From Spongilla lacustris (lineage: Eukaryota > Porifera > Demospongiae > Spongillida > Spongillidae): a stretch of DNA of 64,000 bases. The notes under the pieces were generated by a model. That model was not told where the DNA came from. It did not search any database and saw only the letters and a list, made by a program, of their open reading frames with translations. The stretch is taken from contig OX442427.1 in NCBI GenBank assembly GCA_949361645.1, positions 5,754,757 through 5,818,756 on the forward strand, given 5' to 3'. The position numbers and the translations under genes are program-made. Below are positions 55,992 to 64,000 of this stretch, piece by piece. How positions within the stretch are numbered: position 1 is the first letter of the stretch; each line of letters opens with the position of its first letter.

Positions 55992-56640
55992 TTTTTTTGT
56001 ACACCAATTGATTTCTTTTACAGCCTTCCAGCTGCACTGGTATTGATTCCACAGCCTGTCTAAAATGGACTATTTACCCCCCCCCCCCCCCCCAAAAAAA
56101 AAAAAAAAAAAATTTCGCCCCTGCATGGGCATGCATGCATACTAACGCACTGCCCTAGTCTAGAAATCATGCACACATGTGAAAAAATGGCGGCTATTAA
56201 ATAGGTAATTTGGCGCCATCTGGGAAACACCTTGCGCCAACACCAAAACACGTGAAACTGTCGTAATAAACGCTACAGTCTTTAAAGAATGAGTCAAAGT
56301 TGATACCAAACATGTCATGTGACAAATAAGGTGCGTATTCACTCGATGGATTTGGTCGATTTTTTGAGCGGTACGTACATTGCCCAGTACACGTTTTCCC
56401 AACTTTTATACTGTATCAAAATGTACCCAAAGGTATTGTCTTTGACATAATCCACACACACGAGCCTACTAAAGCATGTTTAGCGTACCAGTAGGTTCCT
56501 TTGGCAACAATCTCTTCTCAAAATGAAAAACCCGTGCCAAAAATTGCACCGTTACGTGGTCTTCAATTTTTGGGTGCATTTTACGGGGGGTTTGAAGTAC
56601 CTACCTGTGGTTAAATGTGGCCACTCGGGAAGGACTTCTG

Positions 56641-56845
56641 ACAGAACAAACCGAAGCCATGTGATTTTGGAATCATGCATGGATTATGCAACTGAAATGG
56701 CGAAATTATAGATCTGTTAGATTTGGCGTCGACAGCAAATGTTCGCAAGAAGCACGATCGACTTGCATGTCGATATACGGAAACGCAATAGAACGCTTCC
56801 AAGATACTACGTTGCGGAAGCGGCCAGCCGGTAATATTGTTACGC
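56641..56845. repeat. Dispersed repeat, copy 2
   Basis: Same sequence as 51099-51310 with a few indels (extra CATG, missing poly-A). It abuts directly the start of segmental copy B. Confidence 0.8.
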
Positions 56846-58132
56846 ACAAGAAGGCTTAGTACATTGTATCTTCCACCAGGACCGGTAGGGGTGTGGACAA
56901 AACCAGTGCTACCTTGAAGGAGTATAAGCACATGCACGAATATATATATTCTTGTAGTGTGCCAATACAGCCATGCCCTCACCTATATACATGCAATTCC
57001 CACAAGATGGCTGACTACCCAGCTTTTACTGGTAGGGGTGTGGTCAAAACTATGCTACATGTACCTTGAAGTAGTGTAAGTACATGTATACATGTCTGAT
57101 GGTGTGTATAATGTTTTTTAACATTAGGCATACACAGTGATACCAGAGGGCTGTGGCTTTGAAGCTGTACAAATGATGAAGTACTAAGCTATAACATTTC
57201 AGACCAGCTGTCCATAGCTAGTGCCCCATACCTCACTCCAATTTTGAAACTCGGCATCCATGGCATACCTTAGCATACCTTAGCATACCTTATGGCATAG
57301 CCGCACCATGCTCGAATTTGCCTAAGAACCATTTGGAAAATAGGCATGCACATAATGGTACAACTGAAAAATGGTATGCATCCCTTAAAATTTCAAGAAA
57401 GCTATACCTGTTACATACCTTAGCCAGCCATATACAGGCAACTAGTATACAGTCATAGCATCTTGGTATAGAGAGTTGTTCAATTTCATAAATTAGAACA
57501 TCTGTATACGGTATATATACCACATATTTATAAACATGAATCACCTCATAGAATGTTATAGGAAGTCTTAATTATAAATTGGTTCAAACAATTCTTCATG
57601 GAACTATATATCAGCTACATGTAAATCTGATACTGAGAACCATGCACGCATGCAGTGACCACAATTATCTATATATATATTGTTTCAGTGTAAGCCCTTA
57701 TTGTTTACAACCTGCATTCCATACGGCTCCCAATTTCGCATTAGTAACAAGATCTATGCAAAAAAATCGTATACCTAATGTGCTGTTCCATTAAATAAAA
57801 ATAAGCACACACCCATATTGATTTCTTACTCCGCCGGTCCAGTCGCAATGGAAAGTTGTGTGATATTTGGCTACCTAATAAGCAGCATATATCCAGCTGC
57901 AGCCAGTAATACACATGCAACAAACATGCACGGCCTATTTACGCATATACCACGTTCACACGACGCACGCTGTGGTTTTGATTGGTTTAAAAAAGCAATT
58001 CCCGTAACTAGCTACAATGATTACCTGAAATCAAGATGGATGACTTGTTTACAACCGAACGATCCGTGCAATTAAGAAAAGGAGGCATCAGTGGCACAGA
58101 AGATGCATGGAGAGCAATTATGGTTACTTGTT
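56845..58132. repeat. About 1.3-kb segmental duplication, copy B
   Basis: Second copy of 54667-55991, separated by about 850 bp. Confidence 0.88.
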
Positions 58133-58226
58133 TTTTACGCCGGTAACATACACAATATTATGGCAATGGCCATCCAATTCACCTCAAATGGCCTCATTAC
58201 TGCGATCTTGTTGTATACATGTACAC

Positions 58227-58839
58227 CAATAGACCCTTCCCTTTAACGGCGTAAGGAATGCAATTTGCTAATTTTACGTCACGTCCGGAGTTCTTCCTGC
58301 TGGTGATGTATGTGTCATGTGTAAAATGACTCGCAAGGTGGACGACAAGGGTGTATCTATGTACTGTAAGAAGTAGGAGGGCAACGTGGGTATAAGCGCA
58401 CGAATTCTAAGGTTTTTAGCATTCGAAACACCAGACTTATACAAGTTTATACAAAGTACAAATTGCGATAAACATTGCGTCATATTGGTCGGGGAACGAG
58501 ACTAGCACAGCGCTGATATTGACACAGTACATAAATGTCTTGGCAACACTGACCTATCTGTTAGGCTTTGCTTTCGGCTAGCCGATTGCATTTTTATCCT
58601 GTGGCAAATTAGCCACCTTCGGAGCACTGCCGTACTACGTACTACGGATCTCTAGTGGCTCCTCGAGAAACGCACCTGGGATGTCTGCCTCTGTGAGTAC
58701 TGTTGTGACAGAGGCTTGGTCGGTCGAAAAATTATCAACAGCCTGGTACAGTGTTAGTGCTCGCGCGCAGGAAGAACTCCGGAAGTGACGCAATTAAGAA
58801 TAATTGCATTCCTTACGCCGTTAAAGGAAGGGCCTATTG
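58227..58839. mobile_element. About 610-bp TIR element
   Basis: Ends CAATAGACCCTTCCCTTTAA and the reverse complement of CAATAGGCCCTTCCTTTAAC; inverted similarity continues for about 75 bp to GGAGTTCTTCCTGC. Similar CAATAGACCCTTC ends occur inside the mariner-like element near 45000, so a family is present. Confidence 0.75.
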
Positions 58840-59054
58840 ATTTCGTTTACAGCCTTCCAGCTAAAATTGTATCGATTCCTCTCACCAAACTTTATAGGCT
58901 GTTTGTTTCTTCCACCCCGCCATTATAATACTATGGAAACAAGTTCCTACGCATGCTCAATTGCTATCATATCCCCATCTACCACAATCGAGCCGTGCCT
59001 TGCCGGGCACAGCAACCGTGAAGGGCGGATACAAATAGAGGGGGGTCCGATCAT

Positions 59055-59147
59055 ATTCACAATCAATTTTCACCATACATGGACAATTTATCACCCAATC
59101 ATCACCCAATAATACTGTACCATGTATGGTGAAAATTGATTGTGAAT
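59055..59147. repeat. Short inverted repeat
   Basis: ATTCACAATCAATTTTCACC pairs with GGTGAAAATTGATTGTGAAT; arms about 30 bp, loop about 35 bp. Confidence 0.75.
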
Positions 59148-59768
59148 AAAATCATAAATTTACCGTGCACGGCACGGCACTGTTTTGACAGTGCTCACAC
59201 GTCAAATTTTAACCGAACCGTGCCGTACCAAACCGTACCGTACCGCCCTGGCACGGAAAAATTGTGCCGTGTGAACGTGGTAATAGTTACAGACAGATAC
59301 GCTCGCTAAAGTCCAATGGATTCTACAGTACAGCAACAATGGAATCGCGATGACCAAGCTCTCGTAAAAGAAGATAAGAGTCTGGCATATGTTTGCTTAG
59401 CGGCGTATATGGAGCTAAAAATTAATTAGCTAGTGTGGACGCACCCCAATCCGGATCGATCCGGATTGCGGTTACACCTGAGCTCTCAATGGCCACAATC
59501 GCCACATTGGTTTGATTTGGCACATAAACCAATTGCAACTTACCCACAACCGCTATGAATCCTTTCAAAATTTTCAGCTCTCTAAGCCAGCACTAACAAT
59601 TTCCAGTGATATTTTGTTTCAACACTTAGACTACCGGTACCACCATCACCATTACAGAACACTCCTGACCATCATAAGGTGTCCAGAACAGCACATTGCC
59701 GCACCTTTTTTTCCCCACACCCTAAAAATTGCTGTATAGCTTAAATAGATAATTAATAAATGGAAGGG

Positions 59769-59783
59769 TATATATGTATATAA
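59769..59783 (+). promoter_or_regulatory. Possible TATA box of the P450 gene
   Basis: TATATATGTATATAA lies 42-56 nt before the P450 start codon; spacing is short for a TATA-driven 5' UTR but plausible. Confidence 0.3.
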
Positions 59784-59824
59784 GTGTCGGCGGATATGTC
59801 AAACTTTACAGACACACAAAAGCA

Positions 59825-60097
59825 ATGTTTTTGCTGTTGCTGGGCGGCCTTTTGGGTATAGTCACCCCTACGATTTCAGTCGTCGTGCTGAAGCTACTTT
59901 ACATTCGTTGGAAGTGCCGCCATATCCCATCCCCAAAGACATCGAGGTCAGTGTCATATGTACGTATATATGCATGCCTTATGTTTGACGCGGTTGCTTG
60001 GATGTCCTCGATCTAGTTTCATTTTGGGGCACCTGTACGAGATAATGAAAGAGCAATCAAAAGGACATGGCGAAATCGACAATCTAGTTGTGAAGTG
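59825..60097 (+). CDS. Cytochrome P450, first two exons (gene continues right)
   Basis: Exon 1 (59825-59946) starts MFLLLLGGLLGIVTPTISVV, a membrane anchor, followed by WKCRHIPSPKTS. Exon 2 (60017-60097), joined in phase 2, reads SFILGHLYEIMKEQ and IDNLVVKW. Anchor, Pro-rich hinge (IPSPKTS) and SFILGHL are the classical microsomal P450 N-terminus, closest by memory to CYP46-like sterol hydroxylases. The haem-binding region is not in the window. Confidence 0.75.
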
Positions 60098-60371
60098 GTA
60101 AGTGATCTTTCACAAATTACCACGAACTTTTTTTTTTTGTTTGGCCATTATGGAGTATGGACCCTTCCTCTCCAATTGTTACGCACATCTGTGGAAATGT
60201 TACACGTATGTTGACAACACCCCTTTTTACACGGCAGTCCCATGCATGCAGACCCCCCCCCCCCCCCTCCTCCTTCTAACTAGCGTCGTGACGTAACCCA
60301 AGCACGTAGAGCTCGGTACCCTATTAAGAAACGCCAATGGGCCCTAAGTATCAGTACAATAATATAATAAT

Positions 60372-60615
60372 ATCACGGCACGGCACGGCACGGCACGGCA
60401 CGGCACGGCACGGCACGGCACGGCACGGCACGGCACGGCACGGCACGGCACGGCACGGCACGGCACGGCACGGCACGGCACGGCACGGCACGGCACGGCA
60501 CGGCACGGCACGGCACGGCACGGCACGGCACGGCACGGCACGGCACGGCACGGCACGGCACGGCACGGCACGGCACGGCACGGCACGGCACGGCACGGCA
60601 CGGCACGGCACGGCA
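60372..60615. repeat. (CGGCA)n pentanucleotide array, about 48 perfect units
   Basis: About 243 bp of perfect 5-bp repeats in intron 2 of the P450 gene. Related shorter words (CACGGCACGGCAC, GTACCGTACCG) occur at 55798, 59166-59250 and 60765, so the array seems to have grown from a dispersed element. Confidence 0.97.
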
Positions 60616-60979
60616 GATCGTGGAAGATTGCGATAGGATAGCAAGCGAGCATGGTAGCTTGCTTCCCTAATATCAAAAATGGCGTGGTGGTTGATTTTAG
60701 GGAATTGCTTTTTAATTTTTTTTTTAACCCTATCACACAACCTCAGATGTGTACTCAATAGTCGTGCCATACCGCGCCATGCCGAGCTGTCTGATCCGTA
60801 CCATGTCGCCAAACTACGTAGTATTAATTTCTAAGGTAAGGATTAATTTCTTACTTTGTAAAATAACTAATGTCTACAAACACTATAGCCTTAGATTATG
60901 GTTTCTGGCCACAACATCTAAGCTTACATGTACATCAACCATCAGAATGCTGGTCCTCGCATGAAATGGCGTATAAAAC

Positions 60980-61441
60980 CAGGGATATTAAATACATGGA
61001 TTGGAAACGGTTCCGTAATCTATGTGTACCGGAAAACCATCCGTGATGCGCCTACATAGATTCTGAATTGGTGAGTTTGCTGTTGACTCGGACGAATATG
61101 ACATGGATGCTGATCCCAGTGGACGGGTTTCAGGGGTGTAGTTCAAAGTTTTCAGATCTGTTGTACGAGAAGTTGTTCAGGAGATTTCGTGACTCGAAGC
61201 TTAAGCGATCCGAACGCTTTAACAGGCTTATACATTGCTTTCAAAAGTAAAGCTTGACTGATCCCATTAGTAAAACCTGCCTCTTAATTAGAAAGAAACC
61301 AACTTACTAAGTGTAGCTTTTCGTTTCTGCGATTTCGCGACTCTAAGAATAGCCCTCAAGCGCAACACGGATGGAAATTAGGAATACCGTAATTCAGCCG
61401 TATATCAGCCTCGTTTCCAATCCATGTATTTAATATCCCTG
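60980..61441. mobile_element. 462-bp TIR element with 7-8 bp TSD
   Basis: Ends CAGGGATATTAAATACATGG and its reverse complement (inverted similarity about 31 bp). ATAAAAC is directly repeated outside both ends. CAGGG termini with a 7-8 bp TSD suggest a non-autonomous hAT. Confidence 0.78.
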
Positions 61442-62700
61442 ATAAAACTCGAAAAACGTACATTAGGTTTCGTTCAACCATAGACCTTCTGCAACAGTTA
61501 TTACCTACGTAACCTTCGGAAGTAAACATCACATCATCGCGTAGCGGACGAGAGCGAATTTCGAACGTCTGTGAACGTCAGATGAACGAAGGTGGGACTT
61601 CACCACGTGATATATATTAGCGTGTATGATGCTGTAATACATAAGAAGGGCTATCACGTGTGATGAAACCCACCTTCTTTCCTCTAACCCTGGCAGATTG
61701 CGCAATGATGTAATGTTTAGGACGCAAATTGATAAAAACAGATGACGATACCCGATCGAGTTGGAGGAGCGTGTAAAAATTGCCCACGATCTTGATGACA
61801 GAACAGAGAACATTATAGTTGGTGTTTAAGACTCAGGAGGTGAAATTCTATCTCTCTAAAAAGCAAAAATGTTCTTAGTAAATTGGAACAACTTAAGTAT
61901 ATGACGGACGTGCCCCAATCGGAACATACAGAGCTCTTGGCGTTGTTTTCTGCCACCATTTTGCAAGTAGCCTTCTTTGCTGTGTTGATTATGTTTATTT
62001 CAAGCCATAGCTTAAAGCGATTGCAATGCCTATACATGTAGGTTAAAGCGCCTATTACGGTAGTGGTCGACCAATCATTAATCAAATTAAGTTAGCTAAA
62101 GATTGAAACTTGTAACATAACTCGATCCCCTTACGAAATATACACTAGCATTATACTTCAATCGTGACGAAGATCCAATGCAATAAACTTCTTATTCGGG
62201 AGATAGTTTCGAGTGTGGGGACGAGTGAGTGTTATCTTTAATTGTTTTCTAAGCGCGGCTAGCGTCGGCAGTTTTCATTGTAGGTACTCGTCTGTAGTCT
62301 CGATAATACAGTGGTTTGGGACCATGAAAAGCAGGTCTGCTTACGTTCGTCAGTGTTTACATGTACGTGCGATCGCGCTGCCAATTATTTGGCGGCCCCA
62401 ATCAGATTGCACGCATCTGACAATAAAGTTACTGTTATTGGTTACCTATTGACCTATTTATGAAACAATGTTAGCATTAGCACGTTGAATAACATTATTG
62501 GCCTGTGGATCATCCGATGGCGCACTCATCACTTCTTGTGGCCCCAGTCCATTGTGAAGTAGGTCTGCATGGCTTGCGAGCAGGGCCGTCGCTGCCATAA
62601 TAGAAGTGGCCGGTTACTCGGAATTGAAATGAATATAGAGTCATAAAGTTGCTGAATACACGTGATAGTGTAAGTACAGCTGTGTGGTGCATGTTGAGGT
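61442..62700. other. P450 intron or intergenic DNA, no further gene seen
   Basis: Contains a copy of the CTTCAATCGTGAC dispersed repeat (about 62157-62300). No exon is supported. Confidence 0.5.
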
Positions 62701-62733
62701 AAAAGGGGGGAGTACAAGTTCATGTGTGAACAG

Positions 62734-62814
62734 GCATTTTAATCATGGTGTACTACACTGTGTGGGCTACATGCATTTTCCTGTTCTGTATCTGATATTG
62801 GAATTCTTTGGCAG
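62734..62814 (+). CDS. Candidate third exon of the P450 gene
   Basis: AG acceptor at 62732-62733 and a strong GTGAGT donor at 62815; 81 bp. In the phase set by exon 2 it reads HFNHGVLHCVGYMHFPVLYL then ILEFFG, which resembles the beta-1 strands after the P450 A helix (YGPVxxxxxxxxPVVxL). Distance from exon 2 is large, so this is tentative. Confidence 0.4.
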
Positions 62815-62869
62815 GTGAGTGTACTGAGACATAACTACTTTGTAGCAACCAAACATATCTTGCATGCAT

Positions 62870-63295
62870 GGGCATCCCCAGGGGGGCCATGGCCCCCCCC
62901 CCCCCCCCCCCCTTGTAATAAAAGTTAACATGCATGCGCACCCCCCACTGATTGAATCGGCTGAAAGCGGACAGCACCCCTCCCCCCTCCCCCCTTCACT
63001 GGTTGAACTGGCTGAAAGTGGACAGTATCCCCCCTCCCCTTCACTGGTTTAACTGGCCGAAAGCGGAAAGCATCCCCCCCCCCTTCACTGGTTGAACCGG
63101 TTGAAAGTGGACAGCACCCCCCCCCCCCCCCCCTCCCCACTGGTTGAACCGGCTGAGAGTGGACAGCACCCCCCACTGGTTGAATCGGCCGAAAGCGGAC
63201 AACATATTCATGGCTGTCAAATGGCACTCCCTTCAGGCTCACCCTATTCTGGCCCCCCCCCCCCCCCCCTTCCAGAAAAGCTGGGGGTGCCCATG
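62870..63295. mobile_element. Longer element of the GCATCCCCAG / poly-C family
   Basis: Left end GGGCATCCCCAGGGGGGCC, right end GCTGGGGGTGCCCATGG (imperfect inverted). Inside, six units of about 45-60 bp contain GGTTGAA-CGGC-GAAAG-GGACAGCACC followed by C-runs. Same family as 52689-52877. Confidence 0.65.
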
Positions 63296-63299
63296 GCAT

Positions 63300-64000
63300 G
63301 GAGTAGTAATCAACACATGCAATAAATGGTGTGATACAGATAATTATGGTTGTGTGTGCATGGCAAGAAGACCTTCATGGTTGGAGTGACAACAGTATCG
63401 CTTTTTTAATAATCACATCAGGATTGGAGTGCTGGCAAACACTCAAAAAAGCTCATCACTGACCTCATCATAGTCATACCTGATTTGGAGTGCATGTTTC
63501 GATCACAAAATGGGTATTTTTCATACTTTTGTTTTTGCAGTGCAGGAATAGTGCTGTAAGAGCGCCCTAGACCCCGCCCCAGCTGTGGACACATTTAGGA
63601 TCTTTAGAAGGCCAATCATGTGCTTGCTCATATACTGTTAATAAGAAATCATTATAGAAACCGCATCATAAGGGAAAGGTAGCAAATGTGCTTCTTCTTG
63701 TTTCGCATGTACTGACTAGTTGCCGGGTAGTATACACTTCATCTCTAGTCTCTCCATCATGTCTTCATTGGTGATAATGTGGTGTATCGTTAGGTATAGT
63801 TCAGGTTGGCTTGAGACATAGTGCTCCTGAGATATGATTTAATGGATGGCTGATAGCTGATTAATAGTTGAAACAGCTTAAAATAGTGCTATAACTGAGT
63901 AGCATTCGCTGAGTGTGATTTAGTACCAATGGTGCTTTCCTCATCTGCTACTGAAGTGTGGACATGTATGAGGGTCTGGGGCTGATACAAAAGGAAAAAA
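63300..64000. other. Window end, no feature recognised
   Basis: AT-rich DNA with no supported exon; if the P450 model is right this is intron. Confidence 0.4.

Noticed and set aside
60344..60812. ORFs of repeated VPCRA / HGTAR peptides on both strands
   Set aside because: Translation of the CGGCA pentanucleotide array.
61068..61250. 60-codon + ORF inside the TIR element 60980-61441
   Set aside because: Too short and without transposase motifs.
63541..63575. Possible acceptor (TTTTTGCAG) as next P450 exon
   Set aside because: In the phase required by the candidate third exon it meets a stop after a few codons.

Overview
This is animal (metazoan) nuclear DNA with spliced genes (GT-AG introns, mostly phase-consistent small exons), not bacterial or viral. 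The gene set (Ctf18-RFC subunit, calmodulin-lysine methyltransferase, PLAT-lipoxygenase, P450, ankyrin and CH-domain proteins) together with compact genes, many foldback MITEs and a very heavy load of minisatellites suggests a marine invertebrate, most probably a sponge; that taxon call is an inference.

Layout. 1-9072 (+): 3' part of a large gene coding for ankyrin repeats, a coiled coil, a Pro/Ser-rich linker, Trp-containing helices and a C-terminal CH domain (16 exons joined here, 1153 aa, frame intact). 9345-10352 (-): an intronless CAMKMT. 10439-12135 (+): a small stand-alone CH-domain gene, head-to-head with CAMKMT (86 bp between start codons) and a recent duplicate of the 3' CH exons of the ankyrin gene. 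12998-37524 (-): a complete CHTF18 gene that I could join as 26 exons (1124 aa, all phases agree). Nested antisense in one of its introns (20334-21922, +) is a small secreted MRH/Atg27-like protein gene. 42917-49920 (-): a complete 6-exon PLAT-lipoxygenase (720 aa, all five iron ligands present). 59825-60097 and possibly 62734-62814 (+): the first exons of a cytochrome P450 that continues beyond the window.

Much of the rest is repeats. Nearly every long intron of CHTF18 and the ankyrin-CH gene carries a tandem array with units of 10-47 bp, often touching an exon edge and in some cases containing copies of the splice donor or the terminal codons. Foldback/TIR elements (hAT-like with 8-bp TSD, mariner-like with TA TSD, several unassigned families) are inserted in introns, intergenic DNA and, in three cases, inside minisatellites. 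Two decayed retrotransposon fragments, a 607-bp triplicated block and a 1.3-kb segmental duplication account for most of the intergenic DNA between 37.5 and 59 kb.

The genes do not form a single pathway. The most interesting signals are the CH-module duplication around CAMKMT, the arrays of repeated 5' splice sites in CHTF18, and the lipoxygenase whose active-site residues permit a stereochemical prediction. All exon joins are mine by eye from phases and splice signals; none has been checked against transcripts.
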